Origin: Xestospongia bergquistia
Lineage: Eukaryota; Porifera; Demospongiae; Haplosclerida; Petrosiidae
Reading direction: 5' to 3'
DNA: 64,000 bases
NCBI GenBank assembly: GCA_963965975.1
Contig: OZ014418.1
Coordinates: forward strand, 1,759,775 to 1,823,774
Shown: positions 1 through 46,930 of the stretch, piece by piece
Numbering within the stretch: position 1 is the stretch's first letter
How the letters are laid out: every line of letters begins with the position of its first letter
Translations under genes and position numbers: made by a program
The notes under the pieces: generated by a model
What the model was told of the DNA's origin: nothing
The model's database searches: none
Seen by the model: the letters and a program-made list of their open reading frames with translations, nothing else

Positions 1-15473
<15,473 letters not shown>

Positions 15474-15624
15474 TAACAAATGGAACATTTTTTATGAGTC
15501 TCTTCTCTTTGTGTATGTAGTTGTGTGAAATAAACTCACCTATAACTTTGACAAACTACTTAAGACATTAATTTTGCTTTTTTGTTAAGATTAAATTGTA
15601 ATAATTAACTTGGTGGTAGCGTTG

Positions 15625-17600
15625 AATGAACTCCCACTTGTTATTAAAGTTCTTAAAAAGGAAAGGAGGTTCGCCTACTCCGCCTTTGCCTACTAATTGT
15701 TTTACCTACTTGTTATATTGAAATTCATTATATAAAAACTTATTGTGCTAAATACTATATCTCAATAAGAGAAAAGGTATGTATTTAATAAGTATATTGT
15801 AATAGTAAGAGTATATTTAATGCATCAATAATTAAGTTTCTAAGTTGCCTATATGTTAGTTTGTGCAGATATGAACTAATTGTTTTATTTCCAAATCTAG
15901 TTCTTCAATCTTTCTATCTTCTTATTGACCTTAAGGTCCTTCTGGGAGGGTTTGCTCCTGTTCATAACTGCTGTAGAGATATTTCAGTTTAAAATTTGCT
16001 CTCTTTGAAAAACTACATATTCAAGTGTGGTTTTCGAACACTTTTTTAGTCTATTATGCCACTCCTCTAAATGAGTGTTGGTCTATGGCCCATCTTAGTT
16101 ATAGACATTCTACTCAACCTTAGGAAGTGTCCAACAAGCTAGAGACATCTTCAGATATCTGCCATGCTAAATTAAGAAACAGAACAAGAATGAAGCTGAA
16201 GCAGCTATTTTCCTCACAAATAATTTAAGTCCTAAGTAATTATTTTGATATTGTACTTGCAATCTTATTGTTTGTATTTTACACATAATGGCTTGACAAA
16301 AGTGATAGTAGCACCTTTGAAATTATATGTTTGGAAAAGTTAATTGAACTGCTTGTTTTATGGCTAGCTTAACTTAAAATCACTAACGACAGACTTCTGT
16401 CTAATTAGATTCATAGTCCTCTCATATGTGTTTCCTTTCGTAAGGAGGGTATAGATTAGAGGTTACTGCTTATTGTATTTAAAAGCATGTATAGTGAATA
16501 TTTTGCCTACTCTCTTTGACTCTAATAACTTTACTGTTTAGAACAACAATGTAAGTAGTCCAGGAATAGATCTCATAGAAATCTCAACCAATATTTTTTT
16601 GCTCCTTCACAATATGTTAAGAGGGAATCAACATGATACTACTATAGGAGTACTAATGATAGCTGTGACTGAGGTATGAATAAATAGATCAATGGATAGA
16701 TGTGGTACATGGACAGGTAAACAAAGATGGATGGATGAATCGATGACAAATTAAATAAATATATTCTGATTGTTTATAATTATATTATTCTTCTCTCATT
16801 TAGTTAATTTGAACATTATATACTCTCAAACCTACTGACTATTTCCAAGGCAGAATAGTAGCCTAGGGGAAGTTTAGTAGCTGGTTAGATTTTTACATCA
16901 ATAGGTCTTAATGACAGTATTCCTGATCACTTATTAAGTATATTTGATGAAAATGAGCTGGAAGTAAGTCCTTACATTATCAGCACAAACACATATAGCA
17001 CACACCTTGTATCTTATTAACACCTGTTTGACCTGTTCTTTGTGTCAAAGAAACTAGGTCAGACAATAAGGCATGGCTTAAATTGAATTAACTTCTTGTG
17101 GCTTGTTTTAAAGAAAGTAGATTTTTTAAGTGATATTTTGTCACACCTTAGCACCATCACACAATGAGTGATACAATGTATACAGGCAATCAGAGATTAT
17201 AAGAACTATTTATGAATGTTGTTATAATGATAGCTAGTATTATGTTATTAATAGCAAGTGAAGTAGTGTCTGTATTTCAAAAAGATACTTACATGGAGAT
17301 CTCACTGTAGCATTTTAAATAGCACTTTTAAATGATTGCAGAGTCTAAGTTAGTATAATTTATGTTCATTTAGTTGTTAATGTGTGGAATAGGTACTGTG
17401 AGTTATAATGATCTCAAGATTCATGCTGTGGTCAACGGATCTAATGAAGCCTTCCGAGAGTTGTGTCTTGGTTCTGGACTATGGTCAGTGAGTTTACTCA
17501 AGAAGAAATGGCCAAGCTACTTCAGTTTGTTGCAGGTGAGATTATTGGGAACTGTTAGGTTTGGTCAAGAAAACTAGGTCAAGTCAATACCTGCCTTAAT
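15625..17600 (+). pseudogene. Decayed duplicate of the AREL1-like HECT ligase gene
   Basis: Four pieces match the intact gene at 39961-45123 in the same order. 15625-15660 matches its first exon and has lost the reading frame. 16542-16674 matches exon 3, with the CAG of the intact copy replaced by an in-frame TAG at 16556-16558. 16801-16855 matches the start of exon 4. After it, sequence equivalent to roughly 40725-44547 is missing, and 16906-16965 resumes at exon 16 (FDENELE). 17374-17536 matches exon 17 (LMCG, then HAVV) but shifts frame near 17465; the neighbouring frame continues as WFWTMVSEFTQEE. The catalytic-cysteine exon is absent. Between the pieces, 15674-16507 and 16970-17370 hold no recognisable coding sequence. 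This is a non-processed copy, since introns are kept, made together with the SRCR locus. Confidence 0.85.
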
Positions 17601-18063
17601 GGTAACTATAATCACAATGATGTCAGATAAGATATAATTGTACCATTCACATAACTAATACATTTTATATTATCGTTCTTATTATAATAATGTTTAATTG
17701 CTTTCTGTTTTATTTTGTTTTATTCATTTGTTAAAAGTTTTGTATGAAATTAAAATTTTAATTATGGCTCTGCTTTGGTCAACACTTAATCAACCTCTGC
17801 ACATCACACCTCAACATGATGAAGACTGCACTTGTTTACACAGTAGTCTACTGTCATACTTTTGGTAACTTTGAGGAGGTCTTAGCCTCCTAGCCATGCC
17901 CATTATTAATCTGTCTACCAGGTTTTTCCCAGCCACCTTGATATATAAAGCAGCAACTGTTCATTCATGCACATTTTTCAGTGGATCAGATATATTTTTA
18001 TTGTTAGAATCAAGTATTCCTTCCATATAGACTGAAGTTAATCAACAGGGAAGACTAGTCATA
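17601..18063. other. Intergenic / 5' region of the metallopeptidase gene
   Basis: 463 bp between the end of the ligase remnant and the ATG at 18064. It is AT-rich at first (17640-17760), then less so. It contains the TATA-like element at 17942-17949 and no coding sequence that I can support. It is the likely promoter of locus B. Confidence 0.5.
17942..17949 (+). promoter_or_regulatory. Possible TATA box upstream of the M8-SRCR locus
   Basis: The sequence tatataaa lies 114 bp before the ATG at 18064, in a less AT-rich stretch than its surroundings. A TATA box normally sits about 30 bp before the start site, which would leave a 5' leader of about 80 bp. This is position and motif only; such motifs are common by chance in AT-rich DNA. 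Confidence 0.35.
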
Positions 18064-20610
18064 ATGCAGCTACCAGTGATACCACTGGTGGCTATTCTTA
18101 TATGCACTGTCCCTGCAGATGGACTTATAGATTTTGATCCTAAGCACATTCAGGAAAGAGGTACCTGCCTTCATGATAAGGTTAGAGGCATCTACTTTTA
18201 TAATGCTAAATAAATGACTTAGTCTGTGTATTACCTGTAAGAGAATATGATACTAAATAAATAATATCTTAAATGTACATATCATTCCATTTTCCTCCAG
18301 TTCCAAGCAAAGAATCTACCATATATTCAAAGGAAAGCAGACAAACCTTTCAAAAGAGAAGATACAGAATATGCTCCAATACGAGTCCACACTGTTGTTG
18401 ATGACTCTGTTACAAAGTTTCCAGATTTTGCAATTATTGGTGACTCTAATGGACCATTGTTTTCTGCAATAAATGTTCTCTCTCATGCTTTATTGGGTCG
18501 ACGAATTCCTGGCAATTTCACATTGCCACCAGCTTGTGATGAAATTGAAGATGGTCCCAACAAAGGGAAATGTTATTCAGGGACTGTTTCTAATGATTCC
18601 TTTCTTTGTCCTGAACTGGAGGGATCTCTGTTATTAGGAATGTCTACTCATTTCCTTGGTACTAGAGAAGCATGTAGAAATGAGACAGGACCTTGTCAAA
18701 TGGAAGGGCCTAATGGTTATGGTGATGATATAGATTACTTTTTGCAGGTTGTGTCTTTTGAAGGTATATATAATGCAAATATACTAAATATAGTCTCTAA
18801 TTTTAATTTGCATTTTTTTCCAGAATTATGCAGCCCAGGCGCAATTGCTGGAGCTTTAGCATGTGCACAGGATGATTTCCATCGTCCTGCCTTTGGTATT
18901 ATCCTCATCTGTCCATCAGTAATACATGTATTATAAATGTCATTGATAATTTCACTTTCTTTATAACAGAATTTCAGAACACTCATAACATATGAGCAAC
19001 AGTTTAATGTGTTGATACATGAACTTACTCATGCCTTTGGCTTTTCTGACAATCTTTTTGATAGGTATGTTATACACTACATTGAATATGGCGTGGAATA
19101 GATTTGTCATAGTTTTCATGATGGAGAATTAAACTTTTACAATGCAACAGTCATTTTTGAATACAATGGAGAGCCTATACTAGGACTGACCTCACCAAAG
19201 GTAAAGTATATCTTTATTAATACCATTATTAGTATTAATACATTTTATAGTTATTGGAAGTTGCTAGAGAATACTTTGATTGTCCCAATTTGGAATATGT
19301 TCCATTAGAAAATGGTGGAGGATCTGGTTCTGCTAAGTAATATATATAGATACATATCACTGACTTGTTGTTTATTTTTTGTAGTTCTCATTGGGAGGCT
19401 CGTGTCTTGACACATGAAATAATGGGAGCTTTTATATTAGAGTAAACCTCATACTCTCTATTACTAATTGTGCTGTTCTGTTTTATTCTTACAGAGACTA
19501 TCAAGTTTATAGTAATTTTACATGGGCCTTATTTGAAGATTCTGGATGGTACAAAGTAAACTATACTGTCACTTCACAATTATCTGCTCGTCAATTCAAT
19601 CTCACCTGGGGAAGAGGTATAATTCATAAAATGTGCTATTTAAAAGTGATTTGTGGCAGGTCTTGGATGTGATTTTGTCCTGCAGTCTTGTACTAATCCA
19701 CAAACCTATCCATACCTCTGTGATGTTACTGAGGGTTACCGTCAATGTACTCCAGATCTACTGACTAAAGTAAATAGACTAAAATTTAAGTAGTTCATAA
19801 TAATAATTCTACAGAGTGTATGTCCTTCTTCTTTTCGGTTCTATGATGGCTGTTTGGTGCCAGCTATTGTAGATGCTACTGGTACTTGTCTATCATTTGT
19901 TAACATATCAGGTACTCTATTGTCTAGTAATGCGACTGCTATAAGACCATATGGTTATTTCATTGTTACAAATTTCAGGAGCCCCTCTTCTTCAAACTCG
20001 GGATACTCGGTCTCGTTGTTTCCGTTACACTATAAATCAATGTGATTATGAGCCCATTTGTTTAACAGTGACCATTGTAAAAGAACCTCAATCAGGATTA
20101 CTAGCTTACTATGTTACTATCAATGGTAAACTATATAAACCCCATAATATGCAGCTTTAAGTCTAATTACATTACACAGGTACTGATATTTGGTGCAGGG
20201 AAAATGAACTTATTGAGTATCAAGGATTATTTTTAGAATGTCCACCCATCACTACACTGCTTTTACACTATGACAGACATACCATTATTACTCCAAACCA
20301 AATTCCTCCTCCATGTAAGAGAATTGACTTATAGCCTAACTTTTAATATTTTTGTTATCTTTTTGTTTCAGTGTGTCATAAATCTTGTGCCACATGTTCA
20401 GCAGTTAATGTCTCAGACAAGTGTCTTACTTGTCATGAAGGTCAATCACTGCAGGGACCTCCTCCATCCTCATGTGTTGGGAGAATAAATTCTACAGGAC
20501 AGGAACAAGGTCAGGATGAAAGGGATTATGACCTTTTTTGATATTTCTTTTAAATTGCAGGATGTGGTGAGTTGACCTTCATGATGGCAGTATGTAATGT
20601 CTATAAATAG
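18064..20610 (+). CDS. Leishmanolysin-like (M8) zinc metallopeptidase, secreted
   Basis: Thirteen clear exons: 18064-18180, 18301-18763, 18824-18918, 18970-19064, 19113-19200, 19251-19336, 19385-19441, 19495-19616, 19660-19769, 19815-19911, 19979-20125, 20180-20314, 20372-20509, giving about 583 residues. The start MQLPVIPLVAILICTV is a signal peptide. The zinc site is intact: HELTH at residues 241-245, followed by AFGFS, and the third histidine lies in SHWEARV near residue 317. ALFEDSGWYKVNY and WGRGLGCDF are further family hallmarks. A cysteine-rich tail (CHKSCATC, CLTCHEG) near residues 545-565 resembles the EGF/furin-like tail of this family. Length is close to metazoan LMLN proteins. After 20509 there are two readings. 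An exon from 20561 could end the protein at the TAG at 20608-20610. Alternatively the phase-1 end joins the SRCR exon at 20866, directly or through a 6-nt microexon. The enzyme call is firm; the 3' end is not. Confidence 0.88.
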
Positions 20611-20865
20611 TATCATTCTATTTTTAGTATTTAGATTTTATGTAGCTAGGTTAGTTATATCAATTTGTTATTCAAAAGGCAATGTAATGCAATTATTCAT
20701 ATACTTGATGTTTTTGAATTCAAAGTTCTCTCATTTGAGAGAGTCTTTTCAAATTTAAATGACTTCTTGCAGACATCAGCTAATGTAGTCTTCTAAAGAG
20801 ACATTGTATTATTAAAACATCATTTTATTAGATATATATTTATATTTTACAATTGTTTTCTTTAG
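20611..20865. other. Gap between M8 exons and SRCR exons, no start exon seen
   Basis: 255 bp, AT-rich. I looked here for a separate promoter and signal-peptide exon for the SRCR block and found none. The only ATG-led short frame, starting near 20688, has no donor in a phase that would join the exon at 20866. The absence favours splicing across this gap from the metallopeptidase exons, but an unsampled non-coding first exon cannot be excluded. Confidence 0.5.
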
Positions 20866-39790
<18,925 letters not shown>

Positions 39791-39960
39791 TAACAAATGG
39801 AACATGTTTTATGAGTGTCTTTTCTTTTTGTGTGTAGTTGTGTGAAATAAACTCACCTATAACTTTGACAAAGTACTTAAGACATTAATTTTGCTTTTTT
39901 GTTAAAATTTTAATAAATAACTTGCCACCACCTACCTAATATAATAACAATTATTATTAA

Positions 39961-42213
39961 ATGAACGCCCACTTGCTATTAAAGCTCTTAAAGGAAAGTG
40001 ATATGGGCTGCTGCTTCGGCAGACCAACGACATTAGACGACATAGATCCTGTCGTGGAATCGTTGGGCGCCTCTTACAGAAGACTTATTGGTATGTCCTC
40101 TACTCTATCCTTCAATATTACAATATATTTTTTGCCACTTTTGAAATAGATCCAGATATTGAAATATTACAAATAGATTACACTAGCTATCGATATAGTG
40201 ACATAATACAACTTCTCTTAGAGCAACTATCAGATACTAGTATCACTGATACGAGTATCTGATAGTTTAATTTGCTCTAAGAGAAAGTAGTTATAACTAT
40301 AAATTGTGTCTAGTACCACAGTACTAAAATAGAAATTGTATCTGGTAATAAACAAATAACCACGCCCTCTTTGACTCTAATATCCTTACTGTTTAGAACA
40401 ACAACATGAGCAGTCCAGGAATAGATTTCGTAGAGACCCCTTCCAATATTATTTAGCTCATTCACAATGTGTTATAAGATGGAATCAACCTGATACTACA
40501 GTAGGAGTACTAACAGTAGCTGTGATTGAGGTATGAATGAATGGATCAACAAATAGATGGAGGGATGGTGTAAATGGAAAGATAAACAAACACGGATCGA
40601 TGAATTGATAACAAATAATTGCTATTGTTATTGTTTTAATTGTTATTATAATTATGTTATTATTTCTCTTATAGTTAATTTGTCGTAATGGAACTCCATA
40701 TACGTTCAAATCTACTGACTATTTCCAAGCTGATGTCCATAATGAAGATACTGGTAGAGAAGTGAATTGTATTATAGAATATGACAATCCTTCAACAATA
40801 CGAGTATCGTTCACTGTCCGTGTTTCTGGAGAATACACAATTACATTCATGATCAATGGAAGGATATTGCAAGGTATTAGTCGGAGGAATTATCAACCAG
40901 GTAAGTGAAGGAAGAGTTAATTGTCTTAATATAGTATATGACTTCTATCATGTTAACATTACAGTTATCATTAAAACTACAAGTAGTATAGCTGACTTAA
41001 GCATTGAGATCATCTGTTTTGTCTCTTTAATGCTCTTATTAAGTCTAGTCATGCTATAATTTATTTTTCTGACTAGACAAATGAATCATGAATAGTATTA
41101 TTTCTGATACAATAATAACATACAGAGAGAAAGTTCAGTAAGTTCAAAGACTTTCTGTTGACAGAGGTTATACTAATTTTATATCCTATACTTCAGTGTT
41201 ATTATAGATACCTTTGTGACTTTCCACTTAGTTGTTATAGTATGAGACAGCATGGCTATTTAAGTAAATACTCTTTTCCTTTCCCTGTTGTATTATGACT
41301 ACATTATGAGCCACTCTCTTGATAATATGGACAGTTAATAAAATTGTTTTAGTGTCTGTGACATTATTTTGCTAATAATATAGAACAGAGAAATTTCTTT
41401 TATAAATGGCGTTTTTTGTGGTGGGTTAGAAAATATTGATTTTAGAAATTAATTGTGGATGCAGCAACAAAATTTGGTGCATTTACTAAAATTTTCTAAA
41501 TTTCCTTCTAAAATTACTAGTCACAAAATGCTTAACAATTATGTCAATAACTTTCCTATTATTGCTTAACTATGGGCAGTATACAATGGACATTACTTCA
41601 ATATAGTTTACAGAATAACACAGTAACTATGTACAATGTGGTACAAAGTCTATTATAATGTTTTGATTGGGTAATTGATGGTATAAAGTTCAAAATATAA
41701 AAATACTTTTGTTTTCTTGACAGGTCCACCTGATCCTACTAGAACTATCATACATCATCATACTAATAGTCTTGTACTAAAATGTAATACATTTTATCCT
41801 ATTATTTTGTCACCTAAAGACTCTTACGGCAACGTGGCATTTGTAAATGAAGATCTCTTGTTCTTTGAAGCTCAAAAGGTAAAAATGTTGTCATAAATTT
41901 AGAATCTAATTAGTGGGTGTGTAACATGACAGCCTAACTATCCGAGCTAAGCAGAATATTAATAGCAGCTGTAATATAATTCAATTAGTTACTTACCTAT
42001 CATCAAATATTGTATTATTTACTATGATTTACTATGTTAATATAGTACAGTGATTACAGAGGTCATTCCATTTATGATATGACATAGTTTTCTACTAAAT
42101 ATGTGCTAATATTGTAGAATACTAATTGACCAGATTATAGTAAATGTGATACCAGTAGATTTGATCTCAGCTAATAAAATACTAAGTAATACTTACAACA
42201 TTAAAGCTAATAG

Positions 42214-42251
<38 letters not shown>

Positions 42252-45123
42252 GACTATTCTATGTATATTCAGTTGTTCAGTTTTAATAGTTCAGTTCACT
42301 GTATAATCTATTACACTTACTATTACATTAGAATGGACCTGGTGGCGATCTAATTTTACCCGAACATCATGTCAGTCTAATTGATGATGAAGATGGACGT
42401 TATGAGATGTTGATCAAATTAGATCGTCCAGGTTATTATACTGGATGTATCAAATACTTAGATAGAGTACTAGGACTACAGAATTGTATTATGTTCTGTT
42501 TAACAGGTTAGTACATGCTCCCTTTGTCTTGTGTGCATGCTAAGATCTCTTATCAATAGAGGATAGCACTGCCAAAGTTGAGCAGAACTTGCAGTGTCGA
42601 TTTCTTACAATTGGTTACAATGCTAGATTAATTCCTTCAGATAGTTCTAGAGATGCTAGGAAAGTGAAGTGCTTCTTGTCGCCTAGAGTGAGTTGAATGA
42701 GTGAAGATTTTAAACTAAGTTGTACCATTAACTGCATTATTCCTACAAAAATAAAAATATTCAAAAATATCATTATTAGATTTTGACCTTTTTACCGTAT
42801 GATGAATTACAAGCAATGTTCATCGCCTTTATTACACATTTCAAAGTTGCTCTCCTTTTTTCTAGTTATTTCAGATAAGGGAATACACATTGTTCATCTC
42901 CTCTCGTGTCTTCACATGTCGTGTCTGCAACAGCACACAAGTGAGTGGAATGATCAGAAAGAAATACCACAATGACAATGCACCACCTTCTCAGAGTGAC
43001 AGACTGTTCTGTCACAACACTTATCATAATTGTGAAGTATTTAACTCAACTTGTAGTACTGTTAATTTTAGTAGTAGTTCTAAGCATGCCTTGAACACAT
43101 ATATACTTTACAAATAAATGGCTGTGACATCTTGATGTCTGTGATAACTATGTGTTAGCTAACATTCTGAAGTTATAAAATATATTAAGAATAGCTATTA
43201 ATCATTTTGTTTTCTTTCTTTGTAGTTTATATTTCATTCTGAACGTGACAAGTTTACATTAGATGATGGTCTTCAGTCACCAGTAACTCTTATATCTCCT
43301 GACAGAGAGATTATAGGCGCTGTCTTTTACAAATTCATCCAAAGAAATATTGGTCAGTTTGTTATTATAAATAATGTTTAGCTAATACAGTGTATATATA
43401 CAGGTGGTGGTGAAAGTTTTCAAGACAAAGTAAGGTTTTTTCAACAAGAATTACAAAGACGAAATCCTGAGATGACTTCAGGGTACCGACAAGAAGTTCG
43501 TATAACTGTTCAACGATTTACTCTTCTTGCAAGTGTATGAAAAATTTTAACTTGTAATGACTAGTAACAGTTTCATTGCAGGCAATGCATGCTACTCGTG
43601 GATTCAAAGCAGATATGTGGAAAAGAAAATTTAATGTGGTTTTTGATGGAGAGGAAGGTACTAATTATATTTCCATGCATCTATTACTTCAATTTATACT
43701 GCCTATCACTGTAGGTATTGATGCAGGTGGTGTCTCCAGAGAATTTTTTACTTGCTTGTGTGAAGCTCTCTTTAGTGGTAGAAACCCTCGTGGTCTCTTT
43801 GCTCGTTTAAATGATGATCCGCAAGCTTTGGTACATTAAGGAGAAAAATGTTATGTTAGAAATTTATTCAATAGGTACATCCTAATGTTAGAAGAAGGAG
43901 AGACAGAGAATTGACACCAGAACATTTTGAGTTTGCAGGGAAAATAGTTGGTAAATGTCTCTTTGAGACAGCTCAAGGGAATCAGTTGTTGGTAAAAGCC
44001 AAATTCACTCGCTCCTTTTTGGCTCAAATAATTGGCTTGAGAATATCATGGAAGGCAAGTAATATATGTAATGATTGAACAAAGTGATCCGTGCTCTATT
44101 AACTTAGCATTTTGAGACTGATGATCCTGAATTGTATCAGACAAAAATTGAATATATGAGGTCCAACAGTCTAACTGACTTAGATATGAGCCTCACGTTT
44201 GCAGAGGAAGAGTTTGACAGTAGTGGTGGGACATCAGATCCAAGAGTAATTTTGTAGTAGTAATACTATGTGTTTGAAGTATCTGTAATAATGGAATCCA
44301 AAGACTTAAAAATTTTAAAGAAATTATTTTTAGTTAAATTGTTTTATCTTTTTAGATGGTTTCTCTGACACCTGGAGGATCAAAAGCTACAGTTACTGAT
44401 CAAAACAAAATGGATTATTTAAACCAACTAGCTCAATATCGACTCGGTAAAAGAATGTCAGAAGAAATACGGCATTTCCTTAAAGGTTTTCCATTCAATA
44501 GTTTTTCAGTCTTAACAATTGTTTCCATTATCTTCTTTGGTTGTTAGGACTGCATGTATTTATTCCTGATGATCTTCTTGGGATGTTTGATGAAAATGAA
44601 CTGGAGGTCAGTGTACAAAACCTTTAATGTTTTTACACTTAATTATATATCTATCTTCTTGCTAATACTGTTAGTTATTGATGTGTGGTATGCAAGAACT
44701 AAGTGTTGATGATTTGCGTGCTCATGCACAAATACGAGGGTCTTCTGATGACTTCATACGTGTTATTGAATGGTTTTGGATACTTGTTGAAGAATTCAGT
44801 CAAGAAGAGCTTTCCAGATTGGTCCAGTTTGTTACTGGTAGTTCTCAGATTCCTACTGGAGGTTTTGGTGAACTACGCCCACCATTTCTTATCGCTTCAA
44901 CTGGTGAAAATGGAAATCGTCTTCCTTATGCTCATACATGGTAAGCAAGAACAGTATCTGGTCCTCTAAATTTTACCGGTAGCATATGTAAATATTCTCT
45001 TTCTCTCTCTCTTTTATTAGTTTCAATCATTTGTGTCTTCCAAATTACAATACATATGAACAGTTCAGAACTGCTCTAATGACTGCCATCAATGAAGGCT
45101 CTGAAGGAATTCTTCTCACCTAG
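39961..45123 (+). CDS. AREL1: AREL1-like HECT-type E3 ubiquitin ligase
   Basis: Ubiquitin transfer to substrate lysines through a HECT cysteine. Exons: 39961-40090, 40150-about 40200 (end uncertain), 40397-40530, 40675-40900, 41724-41878, 42332-42506, 42560-42687, 42866-42940, 43226-43352, 43404-43534, 43582-43657, 43715-43830, 43875-44054, 44108-44245, 44356-44485, 44548-44606, 44675-44940, 45021-45123; about 790 residues, close to vertebrate AREL1 (about 820). A filamin/Ig-like fold (SGEYTITFMING) precedes the HECT domain, the AREL1 arrangement. HECT marks: GIDAGGVSREFF, FETDDPELY, FDENELELLMCG, and the catalytic AHTCFNHLCLP, whose Cys codon is split by the last intron. The end, INEGSEGILLT, matches the family end in form. 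ATG at 39961 or 40003 is possible; the latter gives MGCCFGRP, a possible lipidation start. It begins only 170 bp after the SRCR stop. Confidence 0.9.
40213..40285. repeat. Long imperfect palindrome in exon 2 region of the AREL1-like gene
   Basis: Two nested pairs of arms: ttctcttagagcaa (40213-40226) with ttgctctaagagaa (40272-40285), and ctatcagatactagtatc (40227-40244) with gatacgagtatctgatag (40248-40265). The continuous reading of exon 2 runs into this hairpin and meets TGA at about 40260, so splicing must leave before that point or the start lies elsewhere. It could be a small fold-back insertion. Its function is unknown. Confidence 0.75.
42215..42248. repeat. (TA)n microsatellite in an AREL1-like intron
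   Basis: About 34 bp of alternating TA inside the intron between 41878 and 42332. No other feature. Confidence 0.9.
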
Positions 45124-46186
45124 TTGTTATTAAACAATTGTAATCAATTATCTTTCATACAATTCTGTATAGCTTTATGTGATGTGAATATTTTTATTAA
45201 TATATGTATATTAAAATTTTTAATACAAGCATAAAAAGATAATGTCATTATATGGTTATTGTTACAATACTCAATATATTGTACAAATAAGACATTTGTA
45301 TAGAACACAACAGGCAAGGTAACATGTTAAGAGTAATCAATCAGCTAGGATTCTGAGGTAAATGAAGCAGATCTAGAAAAAAAATCAGATTTATAATAAT
45401 TACGCTAATTGAATAAAAGTTAAAAAGAACCAATTTAGAATGAGCTAATAATTACAATAGACGTTTTCAAAAAAATTAAAAAGACTAAAACTACATGGAA
45501 TTAATTTTAAAAATTACCTAAATTTAAATAGCTACTTTTTAATTTAATATTCAAAAAAACTAAAACATGCAAACAAGCTAAGTTTTAAAAAATTACAAAA
45601 TGCTTCCTGCTTCTGATATTATACCTTATATCGTATATAGACGTTGTCTTACAACTATATTTCTTTCCAGTAACAACTTGTGGAATAATTAAGTACTTTG
45701 AAGACTTTAATTAATTGTTAATTAATTAAAAATCAATAAAAAATCAATTATAACGTCGTTCACGTGTGTAGTGTTTGCCGCCAAATTTGTCACAAGTTTC
45801 TGGTGACTGGTTGTCAAATTGAAGCATGACAGGATAGACTTGAGGACATAAAATGACTCCATTTTGCTCGCTTAATATAGTATAAGGTGAGTTTCTCTCC
45901 ATCCATCATCTCTCGTCCTTTCTTCAGTTGTTACAAATAACTCTCTCTTTCTCCCTCTATGTTCTCTACGATTCCCGTCATCGTTGGAGCTCTCATTCTT
46001 CGTTGGATCGACTCGCCCCTCTCGTCGCTGGATCATCTTTTATTTCATTTTTGTCATGTTTATCTTTTTCTTTTTTCTTTTCAATTTTTTAATTATTTTT
46101 AGTTTTTTTTATTTTTGTAATGTTTTCAATAAATTGATTTCTTTTCTATCTCTCTTCCTTCCTCAGGACTCAACTTGGAAGTTCTT

Positions 46187-46315
46187 ACCATGTTCTCTGA
46201 TGTTCTTGACTGTTCTTCTTTGATGTTCTCTGATGGTCTTGGCTGTTCTTCTCCAATGGTCTTGAGTGGTCTTCTCTGGTGTTCTCTTGACTGTTCTGAT
46301 GTTCTCTGGATGTAA
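46187..46315 (+). repeat. Degenerate minisatellite of TGTTCT-type units
   Basis: Loose repetition of gttctctgatgttcttgact-like units with variable spacing. It is pyrimidine-skewed and not in a coding context. Confidence 0.55.
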
Positions 46316-46462
46316 AAGATGAGTTGCTCTCCTGCTCATTGGACTCTTTCCTGTCTTCCTTCCGGCCTTCTTTCCTCTTCTTTTATTTTTATTTTTATTT
46401 TATTTTGGGCTATCTAGCCTATGTACACCATACACACACTCATACAATCTCTACAAATCATA

Positions 46463-46532
46463 TCTCCCCCTGCCACCTGGTGGCCAAAAAAAATTTTTTT
46501 TAATATCCAAGGCCGCCAGGTGGCGGGGGAGA
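46463..46532. repeat. GC-rich inverted repeat (hairpin) in AT-rich intergenic DNA
   Basis: The left arm tctccccctgccacctggtg and following cc (46463-46485) pairs with the right arm ggccgccaggtggcggggga and following ga (46511-46532), with one unpaired base and one mismatch. The spacer of 25 bp is A/T runs. It is far more GC-rich than its surroundings. It could be the end structure of a mobile element remnant or a transcript hairpin. Confidence 0.8.
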
Positions 46533-46930
46533 CCTCTGATCTTGTAGGGTGCGTGTGTGTGTGTGCTGTGTGTGTGTGTAGGTTGGTGGTCCTTTTTTCA
46601 CTTCCTCTGTCTCTCTTCACTTCCATCCATCCATTCATTTCCACTACCAGTTCAGTTATTACTACTTTTTTCTTTCTCTGCAGGAGCAGTACTGTTGAAA
46701 AAGGTGAGCTATCTCTATCCATCCATCTCTCATCCATTCTTTAGTAATCCAGTTGTCACAAATAGCTTCTCTTTCTTCCTCTATGTTCTCTACTTGTGGA
46801 CTGACTGGACTCTTGGGAACTCTTCAACCACTGAGACTGTCTTATTTTAGTTTTTTTTGTTAAGTTTTTTTTTTATTTTTATCTTATTTTAGTTTTTTTT
46901 TATTTTTATATCTTTTTTAGGTTTTTGTTT

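Noticed and set aside
17374..17577. A possible short independent HECT-like gene
   Set aside because: It matches one exon of the intact ligase, shifts frame within it, and lacks the catalytic exon and a start. It is part of the pseudogene.
46414..46850. Overlapping open frames on both strands in the intergenic region
   Set aside because: The sequence is pyrimidine-rich, low in complexity and contains a hairpin. There is no recognisable domain, splice structure or conserved start.
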